Positions 25,309 through 38,803 of a DNA stretch of 64,000 nucleotides are shown here, one piece after another. This DNA comes from Burkholderiaceae bacterium. Lineage in GTDB: Bacteria > Pseudomonadota > Gammaproteobacteria > Burkholderiales > Burkholderiaceae_C. Positions within the stretch are counted from its first letter, which is position 1. Each line of letters begins with the position of its first letter. The DNA lies in NCBI GenBank assembly GCA_024235915.1, contig JACKLO010000009.1:124001-188000 (forward strand), in the 5' to 3' direction. The position numbers were made by a program, and so were the translations under genes. A model generated the notes under the pieces. The model was given only the letters and a program-made list of their open reading frames with translations, searched no databases and was not told the origin of the DNA.

Positions 25309-26994
25309 TCAGGCCCCCTGCTCCTGCGCCTGCAGCAGCCGCCACATGATCTTGCCCGAACCGCTCTTGGGCAGCGCGTCGGCAAAGCTCACCAGCCGCG
25401 GCACCTTGTAGGCCGCCATGTGCTCGCGCGACCAGGCGATGATGTCCTCCGCCGTGGCGATGCCGCGCGCCTCGGGCCGCAGCACCACCACGGCCTTCAC
25501 CGTCTCGCCGCGGTAGTCGTCCTTGGCCGCGATCACGCAGGCTTCCTGCACCAGCGGGCACTTGTAGAGTAGCAGTTCCACCTCGCTGGGCCAGACCTTG
25601 AAGCCGCTGGCGTTGATCATGCGCTTGAGCCGGTCGGTGATGAAGAAGTACCCGTCCTCGTCCATGCGGCCGAGGTCGCCGGTGCGGAAGAAGCGCTTGC
25701 CGTCGATCTCCACGAAGGCGGTCCGCGTGGCATCCGGGTGCTGCCAGTAGCCCTGGAACACCATCGGCCCGTGGGTGACGATCTCGCCACTCTCGCCCAC
25801 CGGCATCTCCTGCAGCGTGTCCGGGTCCACCACGCGCGAGTCGACGCCGAAGATCGGCATGCCCAGGCACTGCAGCTTGGCGCGCTCCGGCGGGTTGGCG
25901 TGCGAGGGCGCGGCGGTCTCGGTCAGGCCGTAGCCTTCGGCGAAGGTGAGGCCGAAGCGGTCGCGCAGGCGCTCGGCCACGGCCTGCGGCATGGCCGCGC
26001 CCCCACCGGAGATGTTGCGCAGGCTGGTCAGGTCGAAGCTGTCCAGCGCCGGGCTGGCCATCAGGTCGACGATCATCGTCGGGATGCAGGTCCAGTGCGA
26101 GATGCGGTGGCGGGCGATCAGGCGTGCCGCCAACTCCCGGTCCCAGCGCGGCAGCAGCACCACGGTGGCGCCGGCGTAGACGTTGCCCAGCACCAGGTAC
26201 ATCAGGCCGGTGATGTGGAACATCGGCACCACACCCAGCGCCACCGTCTCCGGGCCGGCATGGCTCCACTGCCCGCCCACGGCGTTGGCCATCAGCGTGC
26301 GGTGGGTGTGCAGGCAGCCCTTGGGCAGGCCGGTGGTGCCGGAGGTGTAGGGCAGCACCGCCAGGTCGTCGGGGCCCCGGGTCAGCGGCCCGGGTGCCTG
26401 GCCGTTGCTCAGCGCATCAGCCCAGGCCGTCGCCCCGGATGGCAGCGGCGTCGCGTCGCGCAGCCAGGCCAGCACCGGCGCCGCAGGGGCCTCCTCGGGC
26501 AGCACCTCCTCGGGCAACGCCTCGCTCAGCGACGCCACGAGCACATGGCGCAGGCGCGCCGCCTCGGGCAGGCGCTGGTCGGCCTCGCGCACGATGCCGG
26601 CAAGGTCACGGCTGGTGATGGCGAAGCGCGCCGCCGGGTCGGTGATGTAGTGGCCGAACTCGTCGGCCTTGTTCATCGGGTTCACGGGCACCACCACGCC
26701 GCCGGCACGCAGGATGCCGTAGAACGCGGTCACCCACTGCGGGCAGTTCTGCATGTAGAGCAGCACCCGATCGCCTGGGGCCAGACCCTGGGCCTGGAGC
26801 CAGCCTGCCAACGTCTCGGCCTGTGCCTTCAGCGCACCATAGCGCAGCGCCTGGCCGAGAAAGACATAGGCCGGCTTGTCGGGAAATCGCGCCGCGCTGA
26901 CCTCGAGGTTGAACCACAGCGTGGTGGCCGGGATGGACAACTCGCGGGGCAGGCGGGCCGGCCAGTGGGCGTGGTGCGGTCGGGCAGCGGTCAT
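25309..26994 (-). CDS. acyl-CoA ligase (AMP-dependent synthetase, FadD-like)
   Basis: The 561-residue adenylate-forming enzyme activates a carboxylic acid to its CoA thioester. P-loop YTSGTTGLPKGC, GYGLTETA, the motif RTGDLGRMDEDGYF, and the C-terminal catalytic Lys in SGSGKIMWR are all present. Overall similarity is to medium/long-chain fatty-acid-CoA ligases. Convergent with the Crp/Fnr gene (30 bp gap) and downstream of the Ser/Thr kinase on the same strand. The exact substrate cannot be inferred. Confidence 0.9.
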   Translation of the reverse strand: MTAARPHHAHWPARLPRELSIPATTLWFNLEVSAARFPDKPAYVFLGQALRYGALKAQAETLAGWLQAQGLAPGDRVLLYMQNCPQWVTAFYGILRAGGVVVPVNPMNKADEFGHYITDPAARFAITSRDLAGIVREADQRLPEAARLRHVLVASLSEALPEEVLPEEAPAAPVLAWLRDATPLPSGATAWADALSNGQAPGPLTRGPDDLAVLPYTSGTTGLPKGCLHTHRTLMANAVGGQWSHAGPETVALGVVPMFHITGLMYLVLGNVYAGATVVLLPRWDRELAARLIARHRISHWTCIPTMIVDLMASPALDSFDLTSLRNISGGGAAMPQAVAERLRDRFGLTFAEGYGLTETAAPSHANPPERAKLQCLGMPIFGVDSRVVDPDTLQEMPVGESGEIVTHGPMVFQGYWQHPDATRTAFVEIDGKRFFRTGDLGRMDEDGYFFITDRLKRMINASGFKVWPSEVELLLYKCPLVQEACVIAAKDDYRGETVKAVVVLRPEARGIATAEDIIAWSREHMAAYKVPRLVSFADALPKSGSGKIMWRLLQAQEQGA

Positions 26995-27054
26995 CGGCAG
27001 TTCAGAGGGTTGACGTGGAGGGGTGGAGGAGCCGGCCTATCGGGCCGGAAAGCG

Positions 27055-28848
27055 TCATGGCGTCTGGCGCTGGCGGTTCCCGGCAAACCACTTGCGGCAG
27101 GCCGGGTGGCCCTTGAGGTCGTCGCGGGCGCATTCGCGCTCCATGCACCAGAACAGCGCCAGCAACACCCGCTTGCCGCAGACGGCCGACGGGTCGTCGG
27201 ACAGTGCGGCAGCGGTCGGCACCGGCGCGCGGGTGACGATGGGCGCCGGGGCGCTGGCGGGCGCGGACGCGGCCAGTGCCGGCTTGACGGCCGCTTGCTC
27301 GGCCGGGCCCGGGGTGGCGATCGATGCGGCCAGCAACTCGCCGGCCGACGGCGACGCCGGTTCGACGCGAACCGGCAAGCGCCTGGCCGGCGTGCTGGCG
27401 ACATCGTCGCGCGTCCGGGTGGGCGCGGCGGGCCGCGGCGGGGACTCGGTCGCACGTTGGGCTGGCGGTGGCGTCGCGACCACCGCGGACGCTGCCGTCT
27501 GCAGCGCAGCCGCCACCACGGTCGTTCGCGCTGACCCAGAAGCCGCAGAAGCCTCACCACGGGCCGCGTCAGCAGCGGAACCCGGTGCCCCGGCCGGCGT
27601 GGCCAACGGGCCCGCCATCCGTGCACCATCGCCAGCCGGTGCGTCGCGCGTCGCCCACCAGCCTGCGGCGGCGACTGCCGCGACCACCGCCACCAGCAGC
27701 GGCAGCGCACGGCGATGCAGGGAAGGCGCCAGGGCGGGTTCAGGCGTGGCCTCGGCCGGTGGCGACACGGGTGCCTGCGGCGGCACCGGCCGGCCCCGTT
27801 GTGACAGGTCGATCAGCGTGGCCGCATCGGCCACGGCTGGCGCTGCAGGCCAGGGGGCGGACACGTCGAGCACCGTCTCGGCCGGTGGCCGCAACGCCGT
27901 GGTCTGTGCCGCGGCGGCCACAGCGGCCACAGCGGCCGGTGCCGGCGGCACCGCCTGGCCGTCGAGCACGGCCCGCAGCGCGGCCACGCTTTGTGGACGG
28001 TCCGACGGCCGGGTGGCCAGCATCCAGTCCACCGCGTGCAGGAACGTGGGGCTGCAACCCGGCAGGGCCCGCGTCGCCAGGGGCGCCTGATCGTCGAACA
28101 GGGTGCGCGCCGTGGCCGGTGCCGGCGCCTCGCCGGTGAGCACGTAATGCAGCGTCGCGCCCAGGGCATAGAGATCGGTCCAGGGGCCCTGCCGCGAGGC
28201 GCTGACTTCGGCGTACTGCTCGATCGGCGCATAGGCCGGCTTGAGGATGGCGGTCAGCGTCTGGCTGCGGTCGCCGATGACGCGGCGCGCGGCGCCAAAG
28301 TCCAGCAGCACCGGCCGCCCGTCGGGTTCGATCAGGATGTTGTCGGGTGCGATGTCGCGGTGGTAGACGCCCTCGGCGTGCAGGGTCTCGATGGCGCCCA
28401 GCAGCGGCCCGAGCACGCTGCGCAACCAGGCCTCGTCGGGCGGCACCGGCATGGTCTGGCGCACGGCCTTCAGTGTCTGTCCGCGGTAGATCGGCATCGC
28501 CATGTAGGCCGTGTCGTTCTGCTCCCAGAAGCGGTAGACCTTCAGCAGCGACGGGTGATCGAACCGCGCCAGCAGCTTGGCTTCGTTGACGAAGGAGCGC
28601 AGCCCCAGCGCAAAGGTCTCGGCATCGGACTGCGAGCGCAGCGACACCTGCAGCGTGGCCGTGCGCCCGGCCAGCGCCGAAGGCATGTATTCCTTGATCG
28701 CGACCTCGCGCTCCAGCGCGTGGTCCATCGCCCGGTAGACGATGCCGAAGCCACCGACGCCGAGCACGTCCAGGATCTCGAACTCGCCCAGCCGGGTGCC
28801 CTGGGGCAGCGCACTGGGCGGGTAATCGGGGCGCAGGGCGGACACCAT
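27055..28848 (-). CDS. membrane-anchored serine/threonine protein kinase
   Basis: The 597-residue protein has a cytoplasmic kinase domain (about 20-285): Gly loop GVGGFGIVYRA, ATP-binding Lys52 in AIKEYMPS, catalytic Asp165 in HRDIAPDN and DFG at 183-185. The catalytic-loop Lys common in HRDLKPEN is Ala here, a variant seen in a large bacterial subgroup. An Ala/Pro-rich juxtamembrane region is followed by one transmembrane helix (PLLVAVVAAVAAAGWW, about 375-390), and an external Ala/Pro-rich stalk ends in a Cys-rich tail with four Cys (CGKRVLL, WCMERECARDD, GHPACRKW). Targets are unknown; no phosphatase gene is adjacent. Confidence 0.9.
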   Translation of the reverse strand: MVSALRPDYPPSALPQGTRLGEFEILDVLGVGGFGIVYRAMDHALEREVAIKEYMPSALAGRTATLQVSLRSQSDAETFALGLRSFVNEAKLLARFDHPSLLKVYRFWEQNDTAYMAMPIYRGQTLKAVRQTMPVPPDEAWLRSVLGPLLGAIETLHAEGVYHRDIAPDNILIEPDGRPVLLDFGAARRVIGDRSQTLTAILKPAYAPIEQYAEVSASRQGPWTDLYALGATLHYVLTGEAPAPATARTLFDDQAPLATRALPGCSPTFLHAVDWMLATRPSDRPQSVAALRAVLDGQAVPPAPAAVAAVAAAAQTTALRPPAETVLDVSAPWPAAPAVADAATLIDLSQRGRPVPPQAPVSPPAEATPEPALAPSLHRRALPLLVAVVAAVAAAGWWATRDAPAGDGARMAGPLATPAGAPGSAADAARGEASAASGSARTTVVAAALQTAASAVVATPPPAQRATESPPRPAAPTRTRDDVASTPARRLPVRVEPASPSAGELLAASIATPGPAEQAAVKPALAASAPASAPAPIVTRAPVPTAAALSDDPSAVCGKRVLLALFWCMERECARDDLKGHPACRKWFAGNRQRQTP

Positions 28849-28941
28849 CGCGACGGGAGCTTATCAGCAGCACGGGTGGCCGGACCCCGGTGCCTGCCCC
28901 TGGACGATGGTGGGCAAACGGGCGGATCCTAGAATCCATCG

Positions 28942-29456
28942 ATGTTCGCCCCACTGCTTTCGCGGCGCCGCCTGTGCGCGCTGGGCCTGCTGCCCTGGCT
29001 GGGCCACGGGGGGCGGGCCTGGGCCCTGGCGCCGCCGGCGGGCCCGGTCGTGCTGGAGGTGCGCGGGCGCGTGCTGACGCCCAACCAGGACGGCTGCGCC
29101 TGTTTCGACCTGGCCATGCTGGCTGCGCTGCCCCAGGTGAGCTTCTCGGCCCGCACGCCGTGGTACGCCGGCCCCAGACGCTTCACCGGGCCCCTGCTGC
29201 GCGACCTGCTGGCCGCCGCTGGCGCGCGGGGCACGCGGCTGCGCCTGCGCGCGCTGAACGACTACCGTGTCGACATGCCCTGGGAAGACACCCAGCGCCA
29301 CGATCCCATCATTGCCCACCTGATCGACGGCCAGCCCATGGCTGTGCGCGACAAGGGCCCGCTGTTCCTGATCTACCCGTTCGACGACCGACCCGAGTTG
29401 CGCAGCGCCGTCTACTACAACCGATCGGCATGGCAGCTGCGGGCGATCGAGGTCGA

Positions 29457-29460
<4 letters not shown>
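28942..29460 (+). CDS. small secreted sulfite-oxidase-fold (molybdopterin-oxidoreductase-like) protein, first copy
   Basis: The 172-residue protein has an N-terminal signal with an RRR segment (LSRRRLCALGLLPWLG), then a single sulfite-oxidase/YedY-type domain: FTGPLLRDLLAAAGARG, LNDYRVDMPWED, MAVRDKGPLFLIYPFD and YYNRSAWQL. The position where sulfite-oxidase-type enzymes have their molybdenum-ligating Cys is occupied by SARTPWY, so catalysis is doubtful. The stop overlaps the start of the hybrid kinase gene (ATGA), so the two are co-translated and the protein probably serves as a periplasmic sensing partner. A paralogue lies at 32874-33440. Confidence 0.82.
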
Positions 29461-31673
<2,213 letters not shown>

Positions 31674-31713
31674 TGGGCCCATGGCCCCGTGTCGAGGCCG
31701 CTGCGGCGGCTGG

Positions 31714-32736
31714 TCACACCACCGCCGGCTCCGGCTCCAGGCGGATGCCGAAGCGGCCATAGACCGATTCCTGGATCGCCCGGGCGAGGGTGAGCACCTC
31801 GGCGCCGCTGGCCTCGCCGCGGTTGACGAGCACCAGCGCCTGGCGATCGTGCACGGCCGCGTGGCCGATGCTCTTGCCCTTCCAGCCGCAGGCGTCGATC
31901 AGCCATCCGGCAGCCAGCTTGAAGCTGCCGTCGGGCAGCGGGTAGTGCACCACGTGCGGGTCGCGGCCGATGATGTCGCGACACTGTTCGGCCGTGACCA
32001 CCGGGTTCTTGAAGAAGCTGCCGGCGTTGCCGATCGCGGCCGGGTCGGGCAGCTTGTCCCGGCGGATGGCGCACACCCAGTCGAAGAGGGTCTGGGCATT
32101 CGGCGCCGCGATGCCGGTGTCGGCCACGCGGCGCTCCAAGTCATGGTAGCCCAGCACCGGCTGCCACGGCCGCGGCAGGCGCAAGCGCACGCGCGTGATG
32201 AGCGACTTGCCGGCCAATGCCTGCTTGAACACGCTGTCGCGATAGCCGAAACGGCACGCGCCGCGGTCCAGCGTCACCGTGCGGCCGGTGACCAGATCCA
32301 CCGCGTCCAGCGATTCGAAGCGATCGGTCAGCTCCACCCCATACGCCCCGATGTTCTGCACCGGCGCCGCGCCCACCGTGCCCGGGATCAGGGCCAGGTT
32401 CTCCAGCCCCGGCCAGCCCTGGGCCAGCGTCCACGCGACAACACCATGCCAGGCTTCGCCGGCGCCCACCTCGACGATCCACGCGTCGTCACGCGCCTGC
32501 AGCAGCCGGCGGCCCGTCACCTCCACCTTCAGCACCACGCCGGCGGGGTCGCGGGTGAACACCAGGTTGCTGCCACCGCCCAACACCAGCCGCGGCAGGC
32601 GGCCAATGGCCGGGTCGTCGAGCACGCGCCGCACGTCGGCTTCATCGCGGATGCGCACCAGGCGCCGCGCCACCGCCGGCAGCCCGAAGCTGTTGAGCGC
32701 ACGCAGATTCACCTGGGCTTCTGGGGTCAGGGCCAT
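31714..32736 (-). CDS. murB: UDP-N-acetylmuramate dehydrogenase
   Basis: MurB reduces UDP-GlcNAc-enolpyruvate to UDP-MurNAc with NADPH and FAD in cytoplasmic peptidoglycan precursor synthesis. The 340-residue protein has the type I pattern: NLRALNSFGLPAVARR, LGGGSNLVF, GTVGAAPVQNIGAYGVE and the catalytic Ser in NAGSFFKNP, with the C-terminal VHDRQALVLVN segment. ATG 32736 (MALTPEAQ) matches the family start; the longer frame to 32853 runs through the promoter region. It stands between two paralogous sensor cassettes on the opposite strand; orphan position outside a cell-wall cluster. Confidence 0.93.
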   Translation of the reverse strand: MALTPEAQVNLRALNSFGLPAVARRLVRIRDEADVRRVLDDPAIGRLPRLVLGGGSNLVFTRDPAGVVLKVEVTGRRLLQARDDAWIVEVGAGEAWHGVVAWTLAQGWPGLENLALIPGTVGAAPVQNIGAYGVELTDRFESLDAVDLVTGRTVTLDRGACRFGYRDSVFKQALAGKSLITRVRLRLPRPWQPVLGYHDLERRVADTGIAAPNAQTLFDWVCAIRRDKLPDPAAIGNAGSFFKNPVVTAEQCRDIIGRDPHVVHYPLPDGSFKLAAGWLIDACGWKGKSIGHAAVHDRQALVLVNRGEASGAEVLTLARAIQESVYGRFGIRLEPEPAVV

Positions 32737-32819
32737 GCCCACATTGTCCGCGACCGCCCGCAGCGCACCCTGACGCCGTGCCCGACGGCGGGTGCACTGG
32801 CCCACAGGCGTCAACGCGT

Positions 32820-32873
32820 CAAATTCACGGATCATAAAAATCACTTTGATCAATTAAAGTCGATAATCAGAGC
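32820..32873. promoter_or_regulatory. AT-rich promoter/operator region of the second sensor cassette
   Basis: The 54 bp before the secreted-protein start are strongly AT-rich in a 70 % GC setting. They contain CTTTGATCAATTAAAG (32844-32859) with the perfect 8 bp palindrome TTGATCAA at its centre-left, and GATAAT at 32862-32867, a -10-like box. No well-spaced -35 is clear. The region likely holds the divergent control signals for this cassette and perhaps murB. Confidence 0.45.
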
Positions 32874-33436
32874 ATGAACACCGCCCACCGCCCCGCCTCG
32901 CGCCGCAGCACGCTGCGGCTGACCTTGACGGCCCTGGTCCTGGCCCCGCTGGTGGCCATGGCTGCAGGTGCACCCACAGGTGCGCCCACGGCAGCCGCGG
33001 CGTCGGCACCCGCAACGTCAGGCCGCATCGTCCTGACCATCAGCGGCGACATCAGCAGCGGCGGCAGCACCCGCAGCCTGGACCTCGACATGGCGGCGCT
33101 GGCAGCCCTGCCGCAGCACAGCTTCACCACCCGCACGCCGTGGTACCCGCAGCCGGTGCAGTTCACCGGGCCGCTGCTGCGCGACGTGCTGGCGCTGGCC
33201 GGCGCCCGCGGCGAGCAGCTCACCGCCGTGGCCCTCAACGACTACAAGGTGGACCTGCCCACCGCCGACACGAAGCGCTGGAACGTGGTGATCGCGCGCC
33301 TGCAGGACGGCAAGCCGATGTCGGTGCGGCAGAAGGGCCCGCTGTTCATCGTCTACCCCTTCGACGCCAGTGAGGAACTGCGTTCGGAGCGCTACTACGG
33401 CCGCTCGGCCTGGCAGCTGCGCCGGCTGGTCGTGAA

Positions 33437-33440
<4 letters not shown>
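32874..33440 (+). CDS. small secreted sulfite-oxidase-fold protein, second copy
   Basis: The 188-residue protein is a paralogue of the product of 28942-29460. After a signal peptide ending near residue 32 (LVLAPLVAMAAG) and an Ala/Thr/Pro-rich spacer, the domain shows FTTRTPWYPQPVQFTGPLLR, LNDYKVDLPTADTKR, VRQKGPLFIVYPFD and YYGRSAWQL. It has no Cys in the conserved domain, so it lacks the molybdenum ligand of sulfite oxidase or YedY. The stop overlaps the ATG of the next hybrid kinase (AAATGA), as in the first cassette. Confidence 0.82.
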
Positions 33441-35692
<2,252 letters not shown>

Positions 35693-35723
35693 GCCGCGTT
35701 GTTCCTCGCCTCCGGACCCTGCC

Positions 35724-36224
35724 ATGCCCAGCTTCGACACCGTGCTTGAACCCAACCTCGTCGAGGTGCGCAACGCCGTCGACCAGGCGATGAAGGAGAT
35801 CGGCACCCGCTTCGATTTCAAGGGCACCGCCGCGGCCGTCGAACTGGCCGAGAAGAGCGCCAAGGTGCATGAACTCTCGCTGGTGGCCGACAGCGACTTC
35901 CAGCTGCAGCAGGTGCAGGACGTGCTGGTGAACAAGTTCACCAAGCGCGGCGTGGATCTCCGTTTCGTCGACTTCAGTGGCAAGCCGCAGAAGATGGGCG
36001 GCGACAAGCTCAAGCTGCTGGCGCCGGTGAAGAACGGCATCGACAGCGACAACGCCAAGAAGATCCAGGCCGCGCTCAAGGGCAGCAAGCTCAAGGTGCA
36101 GGCCTCGATCCAGGGCGACACCGTGCGCGTGACCGGCGGCAAGAAGGACGACCTGCAGGCGGCCATCGCGCTGCTGCGCAAGGACATCGAACTGCCGCTG
36201 GCGTTCCAGAACTTCCGCGACTGA
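35724..36224 (+). CDS. yajQ: YajQ family nucleotide-binding protein
   Basis: The 166-residue protein has the full YajQ signature: MPSFDTVLEPNLVEVRNAVD at the start, GTRFDFKGT, ELSLVADSDFQLQQVQDVL, and KLKVQASIQGDTVRVTGGKK-type sequence near the end. YajQ has two ferredoxin-like folds, and the Xanthomonas member binds cyclic di-GMP and acts with a transcription factor. Whether that holds here is inference. It follows the sensor kinase gene by 31 bp. Confidence 0.93.
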   Translation: MPSFDTVLEPNLVEVRNAVDQAMKEIGTRFDFKGTAAAVELAEKSAKVHELSLVADSDFQLQQVQDVLVNKFTKRGVDLRFVDFSGKPQKMGGDKLKLLAPVKNGIDSDNAKKIQAALKGSKLKVQASIQGDTVRVTGGKKDDLQAAIALLRKDIELPLAFQNFRD

Positions 36225-36227
36225 CCC

Positions 36228-36878
36228 ATGTCGGGCCTGCGGCGGCCCTGGACTGCGCTCGCCGCTGCGTTGGCGTTGTTGCCGGCACTGGCCGCTGCGC
36301 AGAGCGTGCAGCTGTCGGGCCAGATGGGCCGCAAGGCGCTGCTCATCGTGGATGGCCAGCCGCTGACGCTGGCGGTCGGCGAAACCCGCCGCGGCGTCAC
36401 GCTCAAGGCGCTGGACGCCGGCGGTGCGCTGGTGGAATGGGGCGGACGCAGCAACCGGCTGCAGGTCGGCGCCGCGCCGGCCAGCGTGGGCGCCACCGGG
36501 CCGAATGGCGGTGGCCGCAGCATCGTGCTCGCCATGGGGCCGGGCGGGCACTTCATGGCCCAGGGTGCGGTCAATGGCCGACCGCAGCGCTTCATGGTCG
36601 ATACCGGCGCAACCACGGTCGCCTTCGGCCGCAGCGACGCCGAACGCCTGGGCGTGGACTGGCGGCGCGGCCAGCCGCTGGCCATGAACACCGCCGGCGG
36701 CGTGGTGCAGGGCCACCGTGTGACGCTCAGCGCCGTGACGGTGGGTGAGGTCACGTTGGCCAACGTGGAAGCCGTGGTGATGCCCACGGCGATGCCCTTC
36801 GCCCTGCTGGGCAACAGCTTCCTGTCGCGCTTCCAGATGCGGCGCGAAAACGACGTGATGCGGCTGGACCTGCGCTGA
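36228..36878 (+). CDS. retropepsin-like aspartic protease family protein
   Basis: The 216-residue product has an N-terminal signal/anchor (ALAAALALLPALAAAQ), a beta-rich region with SGQMGRKALLIVDGQ, and a retropepsin-like domain with catalytic motif FMVDTGATTVAFG and later ALLGNSFLSRF. This is the pattern of the bacterial clan AA (TIGR02281-like) proteases, which act as dimers, here in the periplasm. The start codon is 3 bp after the yajQ stop, so the two genes are probably one operon. Confidence 0.88.
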   Translation: MSGLRRPWTALAAALALLPALAAAQSVQLSGQMGRKALLIVDGQPLTLAVGETRRGVTLKALDAGGALVEWGGRSNRLQVGAAPASVGATGPNGGGRSIVLAMGPGGHFMAQGAVNGRPQRFMVDTGATTVAFGRSDAERLGVDWRRGQPLAMNTAGGVVQGHRVTLSAVTVGEVTLANVEAVVMPTAMPFALLGNSFLSRFQMRRENDVMRLDLR

Positions 36879-37026
36879 CGCGCCAGGCCGTTCGGGCCCG
36901 ACAGCCGAACCGGACCCCTCCCGGCGACGGCGCTCAAATGGGCCGGGTTTTCCCTTGTTTTAGGCGCAGTGTCCGCGCGCCGGCTGCCGATACTGACGGT
37001 ACGCTGACGCAACAGGGAGCCCGCCG

Positions 37027-37341
37027 ATGGCCCACGCCTCGCCACTCATCGCCGACCGCGCCGAGTTCATCGACGCGCTCAAGCTGCTGGCCAAGGGTCA
37101 TGTGATGGTGCATGTGGGCGACAGCGCCCACGGCATCGCCATCGACGGCGGCCGCGTCCGGTTTTCGGCCAACACGCTCAAGCGCTATGGCCTCGTCGAC
37201 GAGTACGACAACCCGGAAGGTTTTCCCGGCGTGCGCTACTACCGCATCAGCGAAAGCGGCCGCCAGTTCGCCGACCGCGCGGTGACCGCCTGGCGCAGCC
37301 GGCGGTTGTGGGAACGTGCGCTGGTGCGCCTGATCGGCTGA
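37027..37341 (+). CDS. hypothetical protein, possibly winged-helix-like
   Basis: I do not recognise this 104-residue protein. It has no signal peptide or membrane segment. The pattern RVRFSANTLKRYGLVDEYDN followed by VRYYRISESGRQFADRAVTA looks like the helix-wing part of a small winged-helix protein, where the Y-RIS-SG segment is commonly the wing end. The last residues are basic (RSRRLWERALVRL). ATG 37027 is preceded by GGGAG about 8 bases upstream. The 148 bp before it hold no other gene. Confidence 0.65.
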   Translation: MAHASPLIADRAEFIDALKLLAKGHVMVHVGDSAHGIAIDGGRVRFSANTLKRYGLVDEYDNPEGFPGVRYYRISESGRQFADRAVTAWRSRRLWERALVRLIG

Positions 37342-37428
37342 TCCTCTGATCGCCATCCTGTTCGCCGTCCTGATCGCCTGAATGGGCTAAACCCCAGGGG
37401 CGCCTGTCGCCGCGCGGACAGCATCGAA

Positions 37429-37440
37429 ACGAACGGTCGT
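37429..37440. promoter_or_regulatory. possible TetR-type operator upstream of the acyl-CoA dehydrogenases
   Basis: ACGAACGGTCGT is symmetric in 5 of 6 positions per arm and lies 33-44 bp before the first dehydrogenase start. Similar palindromes serve TetR-family regulators of acyl-CoA metabolism in proteobacteria. No TetR gene is in the window. Confidence 0.25.
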
Positions 37441-37472
37441 GCTAAAACCGACAGGGTTGTCGGAGACCGTTC

Positions 37473-38654
37473 ATGGACCTCAATTTCACCCCTGACGAAC
37501 TGGCGTTCCGCGCGGACATCCGCGCCTGGGTGCACGCCAACCTGCCCAAGGACATCAGCCACAAGGTGCACAACGCGCTGCGCCTGACGCGTGACGACCT
37601 GCAGACCTGGGCCAAGATCCTGGGCAGCAAGGGCTGGCTGGGCTGGGGCTGGCCGAAGCAGTTCGGCGGCCCGGGCTGGAACGCGGTGCAGAAGCACTTG
37701 TTCGAAGAGGAATGCGCCCTGGCCGGCGCACCGCGCGTGGTGCCCTTCGGCCCGGTGATGGTGGCGCCCGTGATCATGGCCTTCGGCAGCCCCGAGCAGC
37801 AGCAGCGCTTCCTGCCCGGCATCGCCAGCGGCGAGGTCTGGTGGAGCCAGGGCTACAGCGAGCCAGGTGCAGGTTCCGACCTCGCCGGTCTGAAGACGCG
37901 CGCCGAACGCCGTGGCGACAAGTACATCGTCAACGGCCAGAAGACCTGGACGACCCTGGGCCAGTACGGCGAGTGGATCTTCTGCCTGGTGCGCACCGAC
38001 CCTGAGGCCAAGAAGCAGTCCGGCATCAGCTTCCTGCTCATCGACATGAAGAGCCCGGGCATCACCGTGCGGCCCATCGTGCTGCTGGACGGCGAGCCCG
38101 AAGTCAACGAAGTGTTCTTCGACAACGTCGAGGTGCCGGCCGAGAACCTGATCGGTGAGGAAAACAAGGGCTGGACCTACGCCAAGCATCTGCTGGCCCA
38201 CGAGCGCACCAACATCGCCGACGTCAACCGCGCCAAGCGCGAACTCGAACGGCTCAAGCGCATCGCCAAGGCCGAAGGCGTCTACGACGACCTGCGCTTC
38301 CGCGACCAGATTGCGCAGCTGGAGGTCGACATCGTGGCGCTGGAGATGATGGTGCTGCGCGTGCTCAGCGCGGAAAAGAGCGGCAAGCAGAGCCTGGACG
38401 TGGCCGGCCTGCTGAAGATCCGCGGCAGCGAGATCCAGCAGCGCTACTCCGAGCTGATGATGCTCGCCGGCGGCCCCTGGAGCCGCGCCTTCGTCTGGGA
38501 CGCCATGGAAGCCGGCTGGCAGGGCGACCATGTGGGCGCCGCGCACATCGCCCCGCTGGCGTCCACCTACTTCAACATGCGCAAGACCACCATCTACGGC
38601 GGCAGCAACGAAGTGCAACGCAACATCGTCGCGCAGACGGTCCTGGGGAGCTGA
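37473..38654 (+). CDS. acyl-CoA dehydrogenase, pimeloyl-CoA dehydrogenase large-subunit type (PimC-like)
   Basis: The 393-residue FAD enzyme oxidises an acyl-CoA to the 2-enoyl-CoA. It shows WPKQFGGPGWNAVQKH, CALAGAPRVVPFG, YSEPGAGSDLAGLKT and NGQKTWTTLGQYGEWIFCL, closely resembling the large subunit of the pimeloyl-CoA dehydrogenase used in dicarboxylic acid degradation. The C-terminal half ends in TIYGGSNEVQRNIVAQ. It is followed by the small-subunit-like gene, matching the pimCD order. The range of chain lengths is unknown. Confidence 0.9.
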   Translation: MDLNFTPDELAFRADIRAWVHANLPKDISHKVHNALRLTRDDLQTWAKILGSKGWLGWGWPKQFGGPGWNAVQKHLFEEECALAGAPRVVPFGPVMVAPVIMAFGSPEQQQRFLPGIASGEVWWSQGYSEPGAGSDLAGLKTRAERRGDKYIVNGQKTWTTLGQYGEWIFCLVRTDPEAKKQSGISFLLIDMKSPGITVRPIVLLDGEPEVNEVFFDNVEVPAENLIGEENKGWTYAKHLLAHERTNIADVNRAKRELERLKRIAKAEGVYDDLRFRDQIAQLEVDIVALEMMVLRVLSAEKSGKQSLDVAGLLKIRGSEIQQRYSELMMLAGGPWSRAFVWDAMEAGWQGDHVGAAHIAPLASTYFNMRKTTIYGGSNEVQRNIVAQTVLGS

Positions 38655-38655
38655 C

Positions 38656-38750
38656 ATGGCGCCCCCAAGCTCGCTTGCGCTCGCTACCCCCCGAGGGGGC
38701 CACCCGCCAGCGGCCCGGCGGAGCCGGTTCCGCGGCGGGAAGCTTGGCTT
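38656..38750 (+). repeat. GC-rich palindromic intergenic repeat, copy 1
   Basis: Starting at ATG GCGCCCCCAAGC right after the stop of the large-subunit gene, this element contains GCTCGCTTGCGCTCGCTA and a CCCCCCGAGGGGGC palindrome (about 38687-38700), then a second hairpin rich in CGGCGG. Related copies occur at 45682-45757 (minus) and 53055-53203. It sits within the pimCD-like operon. Confidence 0.7.
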
Positions 38751-38803
38751 TGGCCTTTGTCTTCCCACGCCGTTAGCCGATCGACATTTCCTGGAGGCCT
38801 GAC

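Noticed and set aside
36879..36960. Possible terminator after the retropepsin-like gene (CCGTTCGG / CCGAACCGG)
   Set aside because: The arms are imperfect and no T-run follows directly, so it is too weak to list.
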